A stretch of 64,000 nucleotides of DNA from positions 7,936,001 through 8,000,000 of the forward strand of contig NC_080067.1 of NCBI RefSeq assembly GCF_949987535.1. Reading direction: 5' to 3'. The DNA comes from Balaenoptera acutorostrata. Its lineage: Eukaryota > Chordata > Mammalia > Artiodactyla > Balaenopteridae. The notes under the pieces are model-generated. The model saw only the letters and a program-made list of their open reading frames with translations, was not told where the DNA came from and made no database searches. This document shows, in pieces, positions 24,801 to 37,077 of this stretch (within the stretch, counting starts at the first letter, position 1; each line of letters opens with the position of its first letter). The position numbers and the translations under genes were made by a program.

Positions 24801-25750
24801 TCATTGAGCTCAATAATCCATCTCCAGCAGCAAACTGCTTTCATTACTGTAACGTGCTTTCTTACCTGGTAGGACTCATTTCTATTCATTATTGATAATA
24901 TGCGTGTATATGGAAGGAGAGTGTGGGGACTTGGTGAAAAGTGAGGAGAATTTTATAGTTTACTAAGCTATAAATCCTGGAACCTAGTTTTTATTTTTGA
25001 AAAATGCTGCTGTTGGTCACTAGTCCCTAACCATCTTTTGTGACAGCACACTTCAGGCATTGTTATGTTTCTTCATTTGTTCTTAAAACATTGTGTGTGG
25101 ATTACACCTTTTGGACAAATGAGATATTGGGACTGCTATAAAACAACTATAAAACCTGAGACTCCTGCTCATAGACATAGATTTAAAAGGCTGTGCCAAA
25201 AGAAGCTATATTTTTAACATTCATCTGAGCATTAGAACTTTTCCTACAGAGGAGGACATACTGGTTATGGCTAATGTCAAGATATAAGGATAGCATCAAT
25301 TTTATACATTTTCTATTTTGAGTGAGAGTGGCACTATGATTTCACAGGATATTATGTGAACTACAAGATAGCTGATATCAAGAGTCCCAAGGAAGATTAA
25401 TAATGAATGAACTTGTGCAAGTGATTCTCAAATGCACTCAGGTTCCCTGTCAACTTTTGCTGAAATCTTATTAATTTTCAAGGCCAAATTTGAAGGTGGC
25501 TTTTCCCAGAAGCATACTCTAATCCTTGGGTCAGATATCCTTCCTTCGTTTTCCCATCATCCATGAAGCCTCTGTTACAGTTCTTCTCTCTTCTACCCTG
25601 TGTTCTAGCATCTATTTCCTGCCTTTGATTATGAGTGACTTGAGCTCAGTTATCCCTGAGGTCTTGTTTATAATATTCACTCATTAAATCCTTTCCTGAT
25701 TGAATGGAATTTTAAAACTTCTAAATGTTGAGGATTCTATAAAAATGATT
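24801..25750. other. Intergenic, nothing recognised
   Basis: No gene or clear repeat seen. Confidence 0.45.
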
Positions 25751-26195
25751 ATATTAGTTTTCCTGTGGCTGCTGTAATAAATTACCACAAATCTGATGGC
25801 TTAAAAATATAGAAATTCATTCTCTCACGGTTCTGGAACGAGAAGTCCAAAATCAGTGTCACTGGGACAAAATCAAGTTGGGCCATGTTCTTTTTGGAGG
25901 CTCTAGGGGAGAATCCTTTTCTTGTCTCTTCCAGCTTCTGGTGGCTGCTGGCATTCCTTGGCATATTGTTCTATTACTCCAATCTCTGTCTCTGTCTTCA
26001 CATTGCCTTCTCTGTATGTGAAATCTCCCTTTGCCTCTCTCTTTTCAGAACTCTTATGGTAGCATTTTAGATCCTACCTGAATAGTCCAGGACAAGACCC
26101 TTAACTTAATCACATCCACAAAGACTCTTTTTTCATTTACAGGTTCCCAGGATTAGGACTTGGTATCTTTGGGGGATATTACCCAGTGTACTACA
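25751..26195 (-). mobile_element. Solo LTR, MaLR MLT1B-like
   Basis: The plus strand reads the complement of an MLT1B-type LTR: 'ttttcctgtggctgctgtaa', 'attctctcacggttctggaa', 'gctgctggcattccttggca', 'ccttaacttaatcacatcca', and an end near 'actacag'. No internal retroviral region is present. The reverse strand of this LTR is what a 5'-to-3' reading requires. Subfamily is from memory. Confidence 0.85.
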
Positions 26196-26324
26196 GATAT
26201 ATAGCATCTAATTCAAGAAAATACAACAATTTAAAAATGTTGAATCTGTTTCTCTATTTGAAAGTGAACGTCAAGGTAAAAGACAGTGTCTGTGTTGACA
26301 AGGGTTTAGTAGTAAGAAATGAAG

Positions 26325-26639
26325 AATATATATGTGTCATATTTATTGAGTATAATTTACATTCGATAAAATGCTACCATTTAAAAAGTTTTCTAATGAG
26401 TTTTGATAAATTTATACTCCCACATAATTACACCTACTATCAATATACAGAACATTTTTATCATCCCACAAATGTTCCTTGTGTTCTTTTCATTGGGATC
26501 TGCTTTTTGTCATTATAAATTCAATTTCTCTTTTCTAGTGTTTCATATAAATATAATCATACAGTATGCTTCTTCTGTTTAGAGTAATGTTTTTGAGATT
26601 CATCCATGTTGTTGCATGCATTAGTAGGTCATTCCTTTT
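26325..26639 (-). mobile_element. Old L1M, left piece (split)
   Basis: The plus strand shows 'tgagtataatttacattcga' and 'ttgagattcatccatgttgt', the complement of a diverged L1M 3' region. It continues at 27145 after the younger insert. Confidence 0.75.
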
Positions 26640-27131
26640 GTTTTAATTTATTTTTTTATCGAAGTGTAGTTGATTTACAATGTTGTGTTAGTTTCAGATA
26701 TAGAGCAAAGTGATTCATATATATATATACACATATATATATTCTTTTTCAGATTCTTTTCCATTGTAGTTTATTACAAGATATTGAATATAGTTCCCTG
26801 TGCTATACAGCAGGTCCTTGTTGTTTATCTATTTTATATATAGTAGTGTATATATGCTAATCCCAAACTCCCAATTTATCCCTCTCACCTCTTTCCCTTT
26901 TGGTAACCCTAAGTCTGTTCTCTATGTCTATGAGTCTATTTCTGTTTTGTAAATAAGTTCATTTGTATCATTTTTATAGATTACACATGTAAGTGATATC
27001 ATATGATATTTATCTTTCTTTGTCTGACTTCACTTAGTATGATAAGCTCTAGGTCCATCCATGTTGCTGCAAATGGCATTATTTCATCTTTTTTCTGGCT
27101 AAGTAATATTCCATTGTATATACATCTAACA
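26640..27131 (-). mobile_element. Younger L1 3' end nested in old L1M
   Basis: Complement of an L1 3' UTR plus the ORF2 end ('ttgatttacaatgttgtgtt', 'agttccctgtgctatacagc', 'taggtccatccatgttgctg'). It is flanked by 13-mers 'ggtcattcctttt' (26627-26639) and 'gatcattcctttt' (27132-27144), a TSD with one mismatch. Old L1M text resumes afterwards. Confidence 0.9.
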
Positions 27132-27144
27132 GATCATTCCTTTT

Positions 27145-27290
27145 TCCTGTTGAGTAGCATTTTGTCCATTCCTTGTTGATGGACATTTGGGTTGTTTCCA
27201 ATTCGAAACTATTATGAATTAAGCTGCTGTGAATTTTTGTGTATGTCTTTGTGTAGACATAAGCTTGTCTGTTTATGTTTTCCTTTTGCA
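27145..27290 (-). mobile_element. Old L1M, right piece
   Basis: Continues the element at 26325: 'tagcattttgtccattcctt', 'atggacatttgggttgtttc', 'aattaagctgctgtgaattt', an L1M complement. Confidence 0.7.
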
Positions 27291-28944
27291 CACTCTATCT
27301 CCCTATTTGATTTTCTATAGCTCCAGAGAGCCATGCCTTGAAATGGACAAACTTAGCAATAAATGTGATAGGGTTTGTAGAACTTCCTGCCTTTTCTGCT
27401 TCTATTTTAGAGACACAGAGAATAGTCACTTCAAGGAAAGAATCCTACTTCTTTTTCAGTTAGGATTTAATCTTTTTACCTAGCCAACAAGACAGTAGTT
27501 CCATTGAGTAAACAAAAGAAATTGGAATGGATGTGAGACCTTGGAAGTATAAGCAAGTAATTATCTGACTCAGAGGAAGAGCCAACCTTAATGGGTTATT
27601 GCTTGCTAAACTAAACTGCAGGGAATCAAACATGTAAATCTAACTTGAGAGGTAAGCAACTTTCTAAGCCACAGAAAGTTCAGGCTCAATTAGCATTCTT
27701 TGTTCTCTTTTGCCATAAAACTCTTAGAAGAACCCCTAGATAGATGGTATTACTCTGGAACCATCAAGCAATCATATGGTTGATTCTTTTTCATACTGCA
27801 AGTAGTTTGATGATGATTTGGAATATCAACAGTCAATGAATTCTCGCATGATGCTTTATCTCAGTGGTTGAGAAAATATCTAAGGCTAATCCAAGTCTAG
27901 CTTCTAACTTACGTTCTAACCCCAAGAAAAGTACTGAATGCATTAAGGTCTCTTTGAGAGGAAGAAAGTGGAACTGAACATTTTAGCTGCTAAGGCAACA
28001 GGGACCATTTACATCTTATGGTTTTTTCTTGGAGGAAATCTACTCAGAAGAAGAAATGGGAACAGAAATGGAGGGGGAAGTGGAATATGTGGTTCCAAGA
28101 CCTTCTGGACCAACCTCAGTGCAGAAGATTTAATAGGAATAAAGCCAGAATTCCCAGTGCAGGGAATTTCCATTCCCACCACTAATTATACCTGCATACC
28201 AAGCTACAGCTGAGAAATTTTGAGGCATTCTAAACCACAGTGTCCTTATTCAAATTTCCCCTGATAGATAAAAGATAGAAACTTATATTACATATAAATA
28301 CCAGGTATCTTACCATGCTCCCAATAACAACATATTGAACTGTAAGTGGAAATACCACTGTCTCAACAATCTATCAATTTTAAACACCTTGGCTTTGAGA
28401 AATGTGCTATACTTCTTTGGTAATTATAAATGATATAACTAGTTACATAAGAATCATTATTTTTCTTATTTCCAATGGTTGTGTTAAAAAAATCAATGCT
28501 CTTTTCTGTTTTCTTTCTGTTTTCACGTCCCACCTTTTCCCGCTCCTTCACTGCTTTCCCCTGTGTTCAAGTATGGATGAATTCTAGGTCCAAGATTTCT
28601 TCCAGGTTTTTGGGGACACTCTGACCCAATGCATATAACTTCATGCTCTTTGGATAAGAAGCTTAGAAGTTCTGGATGTTGATAGTGGTCTCTTAGTCAG
28701 TACCTGGAGAGTCTAAGGAAGCTAGAGATTGGGTGTGCTTGGACCTAGCAGAGCAGCTACACTGTTAGGGATTTCAAGGGGACTCAAATAATTCAAAGTT
28801 AGCCCTAAGTTCTTCTTCTGGAAGATCCACTACCTTATGAAGTGGTAAACATGACACACATAGAGGACACAAGTTAGAGATTGGCTGGGTGTCAACAAGA
28901 TTTCTTAAGGACACAATTTATCACACAAAAATCTGATTCCAGGT
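27291..28944. other. Intergenic, nothing recognised
   Basis: Mixed-composition sequence without a supported gene. Open frames up to about 84 residues show no domain or conserved pattern. Confidence 0.45.
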
Positions 28945-29095
28945 CCTTTTCATTTATGCATTCATTCCTTCATTTATTCACTCATTAAACACACGTGTAT
29001 TAATTTCTATGTTCTTTGCAGATATACTGATGAGCAAAATAGACAAGGTACCCACTCTCAAAGAGTTTACAGTCTGAGTAGAAGACATTAATTAA
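28945..29095. repeat. Possible L2-type relic
   Basis: The run 'ttccttcatttattcactca' followed by 'gatgagcaaaatagacaagg' and 'ctcaaagagtttacagtctg' resembles the common old mammalian repeat containing 'tttattgagcacctac'. The match is weak and the family is uncertain. Confidence 0.4.
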
Positions 29096-30674
29096 ATAAA
29101 TAGCACACATTTTAAATTTAAATCCTGTAGAAAATCTCATAAAGATTTAGAAGAGGAAAAAAAAAGTCGGTTATCTTTAATTCTTTTCTTTCTTTTCTTA
29201 CTATGCCAAGCTAGTTCTTCATGCCTAAAACACATTACAGTGGACTGGAAAATTAAAAAAGATGTTGACTTTTAAGTTTCTTACTATCTTATTCATGGAA
29301 ATAAAGTAGCCATGAGCATTAAGCACATTTTCTAGGATGGTTTACAATAATTCATAGGTTAAGACTTTGGCATTTAAGGTATTAAACATATTATGAAATT
29401 AATTATTAAAATAGAATAAATTTTAAAAAACGAAAAGAAAATCTCATAGCACTCTAAGAGTATAAATCTAAAAAAGTGGCATTTGAGCTTGGACCTGAAG
29501 GATGAATTGTCATACGTATCTCATGTAAATTTCCAGTTTCATATTAAAATTGTAGTAGAATCTAGTCCAGCCACTGCACACAGGCTGTAAAAAGTAATAA
29601 TGATTTAATGGGGAAGAGAATAAAGAAAGATGACAGTGCCTGCATTTTTACGCATAAATTTTGTTAAGTGGGAATCCCAGCAGTTCTTACATTCCTTAAC
29701 TTGAAATCTTGTACTGAATATAAGAAATAAATTTATTTCATCTGGGTAAGAAATCATTGAAAAGGGAGTTGGAGATCTTGAAGATAAAGGATGAAAGTTT
29801 GCCCTGGTCTGGGCAGTAAACCCGTCCATGAGGTGGTAAATCATCAACAGACTACTTAGGAGGTTCCTTTCCAATTCTCAAGTGAGCCCAGTACCTTTTG
29901 TGCACCCCAGGCTAAAGGCATCAGTAAAGTGGAAAGACATCCAAACTTTAATGCTCAGAATACAGTTTTGTGCAAAAACTGGAAGCCATTTTCCCTTGGT
30001 ACAGAAGAAAAGCAGAAACTAATCAGAAAAATTAGTAAACACAATCAAGGACAAATTGTTTTTTGGAAATAAACATAGGGTGATTATCACATGGCTTGAA
30101 GTGGAAAGACTGAGATCAGGGAAGGTCTGTGAAGTGCCTTTCTGATTCCATACAATGTGACATCTCAGCTGGGAGGAATGGACTCAGAAGAAGGCACACA
30201 CCAAGAAACAAAGTCTGTCACAAATTATCTGATTCATGATCTGACACTGAGTGTCTCTGGACTTTGGGGATTTTGTCAGGGGTTACAACACTTCTTAAAA
30301 GCAGATGAAGTCATGGGATCATTTGCAGATTTACCTGGGGACCAACATTCACATTAACTTGGGATTTAATAACATCATCACCAACACCCCCCCACCCCAA
30401 CCTTGAAACGATGCCTGATACCTAACATACTGTGTAGTATTAATGTATGGTGATGTTGAAAGAAACTTTAACACTAAGCAAGAAACAACACAACAGGAAG
30501 AATCAACCCCTGAAAGAATGCATATGTTTTAAAATTTTAAATTATGTACTCAGTTGATGTTGGGTTTGCCAAAGTAGACAAAGAACCGGTTAGCCAAGAA
30601 AAATAGCTCACTCCTTTCCATTTATATAAGAAAGACTATGGGGGAGATAATAGAAAAGATAGGTAGGAGAGAAT
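29096..30674. other. Intergenic, nothing recognised
   Basis: No gene or clear repeat. There is a C-rich patch at about 30387-30400. Confidence 0.45.
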
Positions 30675-30955
30675 TGGGTTGTTGAGCACCTAAAATGTGG
30701 CAGCCACTGTGCTGATGTTTTGTATCTAGCATCTCATTTAATTATTAAAACACACATGAAAAAGAAAAAAAAGAAGAAGAAGAAGAAAACACACATGATT
30801 ATTTCAATTTTTTTTCCCCAGAAACTGTTAGGAAACTGAAGACCAGAGATATTAATGCAATTTTCTCAAAAATCACAAACGTAGTAAATGGTAGAACCAG
30901 AATTGGAACCCAGGAAAGTAAGATTTCAAAACTCATGCCTCTTCTAAGCCTTTCA
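30675..30955 (-). repeat. MIR SINE relic, reverse
   Basis: The plus strand follows the complement of MIR: 'ttgagcacctaaaatgtggc', 'catctcatttaattattaaa', then (after an insertion) 'ggaaactgaagaccagagat' and 'agaaccagaattggaaccca'. MIR is an ancient tRNA-derived SINE. A 39-base insertion unit (30760-30798) splits it. Confidence 0.8.
30747..30798 (+). mobile_element. Tail-only retro-insertion with TSD
   Basis: Two perfect 13-mers 'aaaacacacatga' (30747-30759 and 30786-30798) flank 26 bases of A/G only (30760-30785), which grade from A-rich to (GAA)n. This looks like a target-primed insertion of a poly(A)-type tail with no body left. Confidence 0.75.
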
Positions 30956-31164
30956 AGGAGGCAAATGAGAATATTTGGGGAAGAGTCTAAGATTCTAAGA
31001 CTCTGAGGAAGAGGTCAGAATGAACTTTGGAAAGCACAAAGCTGGGGGAGGGACTATACAAACCCAAAAGGCAAGAAGCTGGCATCAGGAACAGGATGTT
31101 GAAATTTATATTTCCACAAAGAATCAAGAAGCCATGGTATTAAGAAGCTGGGTATTCCAAGAGA

Positions 31165-31310
31165 CGAGCCCTTGAGACTGGATTCTATTCTTGGCTCTTC
31201 CACTTACGTGTCATGTGACCTTTCTCAGATTCCCTGATGGTAAGCTGGAGCTAATAATACTGTAGCTACTGGGACAAGATTGAGATGGAAGTTAGTAACA
31301 ATCAGTGGTA
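31165..31310 (+). repeat. MIR SINE relic
   Basis: Plus-strand MIR order: 'gagactggattctattcttg', 'tgtgacctttctcagattcc', 'ggagctaataatactgtagc'. Confidence 0.75.
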
Positions 31311-31737
31311 TTAGCTGGACAGTGGAACCATCTACCTGAGACTTGGGAACCATGCAAACTGATCAGTGTGGTCAGAGGGTCGTGAATTGGTGATTAGTAC
31401 AGGAGACAGAAACCTAAGCAACTGTACTGTAACTGGACGTTCTGGAGAAGGGCCATGGAGAATGAAAGGGCCAAAACTGACAAGTGCTTTCCTGCCCTGT
31501 CCAAAGAAGAAAACATTGCTTTTTAATCTTTAGATTCAGAGCTCTTCAACTCTGGATGAAAGAGCTTTTAAAGCTAATGAGTCCTTTTCCATCTTAGGTC
31601 CTGGTATCAAGACATCAAGGGGGGTCGCCAAGCAACCTCATGACCATGAAATGTTTGGGTTTTTTGATAGCTACTTTTATACTGGAGAAAGGATGTTAGA
31701 GCTTCTGTTCAATTTAAGGGCGGACTCCCCCATTCTT
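31311..31737. other. Intergenic, nothing recognised
   Basis: No gene or clear repeat. Confidence 0.45.
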
Positions 31738-32310
31738 ATTGTATTACTTATCTATTGCTGTATAGCAAATTATCTCCAAAATTGTTGGCATAGAACAGCA
31801 CATGTGTATTACATGACAGGTTGTGTGGGTCAAGAATCTGAGCATGGTTCAGCTGGGTCCTCCGCTGCAAGCTCTCTTACAAGGCTGCAATCAAGGTATA
31901 GGCAGAGGCTGCAAGGTTCAACTCCAAGTTCAACCGGGGCAGGATCACCTTCCAAGCTCACTCGGCGGTTGTTGGCAAGGTTCAGTTCTCTGTGGGCTGT
32001 TGGGCTGAAGGCCTCAGCTCCTCAATGGTTGTTGGCAAGAGGCTGCCCTAAGTTCCTTGCCTGGTGGAGCTTCCATCACTGTAAGTAAGTGAGAAGACCT
32101 GGAAGAGAAAATATAATACCAGCAAGACAGGAGTCAGAGTCTTTTGTTAGCCGGTAATGGTAGGGATGTCACATTCCTTTGACTGTATTCCGTTTGTTAG
32201 AAGAAAATTACTAGGTCCAGCCCACATTCAAGGGGAGGAGATCACACAAGGGCATGAGCACCAGGAGACAGGGACCACTGGGCCATGTCAGAGGCTGCCT
32301 TCCACACTCA
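31738..32310 (-). mobile_element. Solo LTR, MaLR MLT1C/D-like
   Basis: The plus strand is the complement of an MLT1C/D-type LTR: 'cttatctattgctgtatagc', 'ttcagctgggtcctccgctg', 'caaggctgcaatcaaggtat', 'aggtccagcccacattcaag', and 'cagaggctgccttccacact' at the end. A 145-residue open frame on the plus strand (31651-32088) runs through it by chance. No internal retroviral region is present. Confidence 0.88.
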
Positions 32311-32374
32311 TCTATCCATAGACTGATGTAGAAAAGATAGGAGTCCACATGACTACCGAAAACTAATGTGGATG

Positions 32375-32553
32375 TTATCTTAGGAAAAATCCAAAATCCC
32401 CCTTATTCTGTCAAATTTCCTCTCTATAAATAAAAGATTTAGCTGTTTGTTTTCAATAAGTGAATCACAGCAAGTGGATCGTCCCTTCTGATATTATTTA
32501 GAGCAATAAAAGAGCAGCCACACTGTGACCTCTGGCATAGCCCTCTCTTTGAG
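32375..32553 (+). repeat. Inverted duplication 2, left arm
   Basis: This arm is the reverse complement of 33268-33440. Two blocks are identical: 38 bases (32408-32445 with 33369-33406) and 20 bases (32482-32501 with 33309-33328). They lie in the same order and at similar spacing (36 versus 40 bases). Scattered mismatches lie between. I recognise no known repeat family. Confidence 0.85.
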
Positions 32554-33267
32554 CAGTGTGCTTCTGAGCAGGCCCAAGTGAATCACGTAAGCCGAGGTCC
32601 CTTGACATATGGTTTTCAAAGTATGTTTACACTTCATGTGGGTCAATACCTTGATATTTGGCAGAGGGCTCTGAGTAGATGATGGAAATATTTTATCTCT
32701 CATTTAAGCCAACTCCCCTGTGTTGATATTTCAACTTAGTGTATAGGGATGAATTAAGGGGAGGAGGGGCACCAAGGAAGGGATGGAGGAGAGGAAGGAA
32801 AGAAGGACAGAAACATTTTTTGTTAAGTCTCAAGCTTTATAAATAATAAGGGCTTGGTTCTAAAAGAAAGCTTTAGCATCAAACATAAGAATTTGGAGAC
32901 CTCAATAAAAAATTTATGTTTAACCCAGAATAGTTCAAGTGGGGCAAGAGTCACAGTTAACTTGTCCCCGTTTTAATGAGAGACTGAGGAGAAGGGTATC
33001 TACCTGTCTTGAATGTCTGTGTATGAATGCCTTGCCATTTTGGTTTCAATAGAGGAATAAAACCCTTTGTGTATCTTTCTGTTCTCTTTATCACTAGCAG
33101 TGACTGAGCTATTAACTTCAGCAATTCAGAGACTTTAAACCTTAAGAAAAGGTGCCATTACCTTTGACTTTCATATTTTGGAAAATAAGGATAGTAATGC
33201 TAAGTACTTAGGTTAATGATTTGCAGGGTAATTAATACCCTAAGTTATTCAAGTCCTCACAAGGTCC
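32554..33267. other. Spacer between inverted arms
   Basis: About 714 bases between the two arms. It contains a purine-rich stretch at about 32758-32815 and no gene. Confidence 0.6.
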
Positions 33268-33440
33268 CTCAAAGAGGGAGGCCACAGTGTGTCTGCTCTT
33301 TTATTGCCCTAAATAATATCAGAAGGGATGTTTCACTGCTGAGATTCATTTATTGGAAAAAAAAAACCCAGCTAAATCTTTTATTTATAGAGAGGAAATT
33401 TGACAGAGCAGGGGGAGACTTCAGATTTTTCCTAAGGAAA
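33268..33440 (-). repeat. Inverted duplication 2, right arm
   Basis: Partner of 32375-32553 in opposite orientation. The homology fades at the outer end near 'cctaaggaaac' and at the inner end near 'ctcaaagaggg'. No coding capacity. Confidence 0.85.
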
Positions 33441-33549
33441 CAGGTTGTTAATGGTTAAGAAGATTGTACGGAATGTGTGGAGATCCTGCCCATCTCTGGG
33501 TTCCAGTTTGGAGAACAGACACTGCACCATATTACATCCTGTTTATGGG

Positions 33550-33655
33550 AATTCCCTGGTGGTCCAGTGGTTAGGACTCAGTGCTTTCACTGCTGAGGGC
33601 CTGAGTTCAATCCTTGGTCAGGGAACTGAGATCCCACAGCCTGCAGCCCCCCAAA
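33550..33655 (+). mobile_element. Short CHR-type SINE
   Basis: Starts 'gaattccctggtggtccagt', box B-like 'gagttcaatcc', ends 'cctgcagccccccaaaaa'. It is the short form, with a very short A tail. Possible TSD 'cctgttta' on both sides (33539 and 33661). Confidence 0.85.
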
Positions 33656-33964
33656 AATACCCTGTTTACATCCTGCCTTTGCTGCACAGTTGATGGGGGA
33701 CCTGGAAGCAGTGGCTGATTTAAATGCCATTTCAGTTATTTGCTTTGAATGCTAAATGTGTCAGGTGAAGCCTTGAAATGACCAGTCCGTTATTAATTCC
33801 CATGCAAATAATGATCATTGTCTAGATTACATAGTCTTTCAGTCACATTTTCACAGCCAGGCTCTGACCAGGTTGCTGTGTTGGGAATATACATCTACTG
33901 AAAGACTTTGGCTGTCCTGGAATGCCTTACAATCTAAAGAGGCACCTAGGTAATAAGCACAAAA

Positions 33965-34215
33965 GTGGAATATGATGTAGTTAAGAGCAAGGATTCTGGA
34001 ACCAAGATAACTAGGTTTAAATCCTAGTTCAGCCACACACTAGAAGTGTGGCTTTGGATAGATTATTTAACTTCTTTTATCCTCGTTTTCCCCAGGTATG
34101 AGACAAAGGTAACAGCAGTCACCTGCTGATTGGATTATTGTTAGGACAAAATGAATTGATATCTAAAACTCTGAGTAGAGTGCTTGTTACCCTGTAAATG
34201 TCCATTAAATACCAA
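33965..34215 (+). repeat. MIR SINE relic
   Basis: Nearly complete MIR order on the plus strand: 'agttaagagcaaggattctg', 'cctagttcagccacacacta', 'agattatttaacttctttta', and 'ctgagtagagtgcttgttac' at the 3' end. Confidence 0.88.
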
Positions 34216-34489
34216 CTATTTTCAGTTCTTTCAGGTTTAGACTCCTTGTTCAACCTTACCTCAATATCCTCATCTATAAAATAAGCTTAATATCATATGC
34301 CCTGACAATATTAACAGGCTTATCAAGAGAGCACTTACACGTTTAAGGGTGATACAATTATAGGTGCTTATTAATAAGATTTGTTTTCCAAGTTCAGGTT
34401 CATGAAAGGGTTAAGTATGTGCTTATAAATGTCCAGGGTGGAGTCTGAAAGAACTCTGAGAGAAAGGACTATATTTCCTATTTGCTGCT

Positions 34490-34615
34490 TTCTCAGCCTC
34501 TGCTTTCTTATTTGTGATAAAGGGAGAAGGAAGCATATTTTATGCAGTTGTAGGGAAGATTAAAGGAGCACACATGTTTAAAGTACCTGGCATATAGCAG
34601 AGGGTCAATAAAGTC
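34490..34615 (+). repeat. MIR SINE relic (3' part)
   Basis: 'tctcagcctctgctttctta' followed by 'agtacctggcatatagcaga' and 'gggtcaataaag' is the 3' half of MIR. A weaker MIR-like patch lies at 34240-34380. Confidence 0.7.
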
Positions 34616-36179
34616 ATCTTAGGTTGATATGAAAAGAGAAAGGTAAAAATGGAAGGCAGACTTTGGAAGAAGGGCAGTGAATCCCAATGTGGAGACCCAC
34701 TGACATAAACCCCAGACCTGTGGACGCCTGGGTGCATGTGCTGGGGTACAGTCCCCATTTCTGCTACTTTTCATCTCTATTAACTTTACATCTCACTGCT
34801 GTCTCTTGCTCCAGCCTCTCTGCTGAACACCAGAGTTCAGTGAGTTCACTGGCCAGAAGCACTCCTAGCTTCAAAGGAAGGAGGGATGCAGTCCTCTCTG
34901 GTGGTTCTACCAAATTATTTCTCACCTTTGACTAGACTACCCACTTCCATGCCTCTACGGACTATCAATCTTAGTTTGGGTCAATATGACTAGAGTCCAA
35001 GCGACCCAAGGAATTTTTTCCTTAGCCTTACTCTTCTCTCCTTTCCCCTTGATTGGAGGATCTAACCAGAAAATGTTTCAGCAGCCACTGGTCCAATTTA
35101 GTTCAACACTGGGCTTGACCAGTGCTCATCTAGCAACTCTTTGACCACTTGTGTTATATTTTCGTTCAAAATGTCAATTGCTCTGCCATGTGCCCAACTC
35201 TCAAAAGAGTGTGTGTGCCCATCCATGTTGGTTTTTGGTTTCTGTGTCTGTGAGTTATGATGTATCCCTTTGATGGTCTTTGAAGTTTCATGAAGCAAGA
35301 AGGAGGAGGAAGAAAGAAGGATGCTGTGACCTATGAGCAGACCCTAAGACAGGTTATTTTTTCTATGTTTAAGAGTTATGAGTGACTATGAATATGGATG
35401 GTAATCGAAAGAAAACAATAAATGAATAACCAGAAGCATATTGATGGGTCAAGAGATTAATTCATTTTGTGGAAAGGTTAATTAATTGGATGTGTATATG
35501 ATAAAGGCATTGCAAGGTGATATTTTAATTGACAGTCAGATCCTCACACTAGTGAGGAGGATAAGAGAGAAAAGTGTGCTGTATCAGAGGAGTTCAGCTC
35601 GATCCTCTGTTGAGCTCTGACTCTGCACTAACCAGGGTGAGCGGACATGTGGTTTCCGGAGGGTGTTTGAGGGGAAGAAGCAATGACATTCTAGCTGTTC
35701 AGTGATAGCATATTCACCTTGTACCCCAGCATATGCCTCGTTGTCACTGCTACCTATCAACTTTTTCAGTAAAAGAAATAAAGATATGGTAGAGCCCTTC
35801 TCTTCTGTGGATTAAAATGGATCTATTGCACTTGTTAATTATAGAAGAAAGACTTGGTCTCCATTAAAGGAATTTTAGGCAACCAAAGAAGATGTGTATG
35901 GACCCAGGAGTCAATTCACAACACTCTTACACAGAATACAAATCCTGTTAAGAAGTCCATATGCTAAAGATTTTTTAGAGAAAATAATAAATCAGTGGTG
36001 TCAATGAAAAACACCTTTTTATTGTAAGCAGTAATTCTGATGATGTTTTTGAATAAAAACACTCATTTTAAAAATACTATCAAGGAGAACTTTGTTGTTT
36101 AAAAAGTAAGTTTAATACTTGTTATTCAATTTACTTCATATACAATGATCTTATGTGAGTAGTGTTATCTTTTGTAATT
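34616..36179. other. Intergenic, nothing recognised
   Basis: No gene or clear repeat. Confidence 0.45.
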
Positions 36180-37077
36180 GCCTTTCACCTGGAAATCCCC
36201 CCCTCACTGCCCTCCTTCACAGCTGTTACTGGACTGGATCTTGTATTTCCCCTATACCAGTAGGGGGTGCTGGAGAGACACTGCAGGGAAAAGGGGGCTT
36301 CTCCTGGTTCTGTGGGCTGCTTCTTGGGTGGTTCCTGCAGTACAAGGTGACCTGTAGTATGCTGGACACCAAGTGCCACTCACCTTCAAGCTTGCCACTT
36401 CTGACTCCAGCCTTGGTCCACCTGCACCCAAGGAGGCGGTTTTCTGTTGGCCCTGCATGTATCTCATTGCCCTCTAGCTTCAGTTCAGCAACTGTGGACA
36501 TTTCTGGTCCTGGCAACTAAGTAAACTTCTTTGCTATTCAGTGGGCTATATCTATACCTTCTCCATCCAAGTCTGGGTCCTATCTTTGGGAATGTGTCTT
36601 CCAAATTTTTTCTTTCCTTGACAACTCTTCCTCGACCATAGGGTATTCCTTAGCATTCTCTTTCATCTCTTCTTAGGAGCTAATTCTCCGTAAATAATTA
36701 CTAATTCTTTCTATCAAGTATTTCCCGGTCCAATCACCAGTTTCTGTCTCTTGGCTGGGCTTGATACATACCCCAGGGAGCAGACGCTTCTGATGCCCTG
36801 CCTGTATCTGCTGTCCCACACCATTCCACTCCATGCCCCAGGAGGCCTACTGCAAGCACTTTGATGCTAAGCCTTTGTTTTGGCCTTTGCACCAGGCAGG
36901 CCGAGCATGCTGGGGAGGTAGCACGTCTGGGAGCTTCCCTCAGCGATCGGCAGGTGAGAGCTGGAAGATCAAGCACCAGCTTCTTCCTCCTCAGATGGGA
37001 AACTTGCCGCCATGTATACAATGTCTCCAGAGCTCCTTTGAGTCATTGAGCCTCAGTTGCTCACAGTGATTATCTGC
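36180..37077. other. Unassigned, GC-richer block
   Basis: About 900 bases that are clearly less AT-rich than the neighbours. Open frames of 60-121 residues overlap on both strands at 36155-36520 and 36734-37069 with no motif. It may be an old repeat that I cannot name, or single-copy DNA. The right border is the L1 fragment at 37078. Confidence 0.4.

Noticed and set aside
31651..32088. 145-residue open frame
   Set aside because: Runs through an MLT1C/D-like solo LTR; no protein family seen.
1862..32310. Endogenous retrovirus with internal genes
   Set aside because: Only three separate solo MaLR LTRs of different subfamilies; no gag, pol or env sequence between them.
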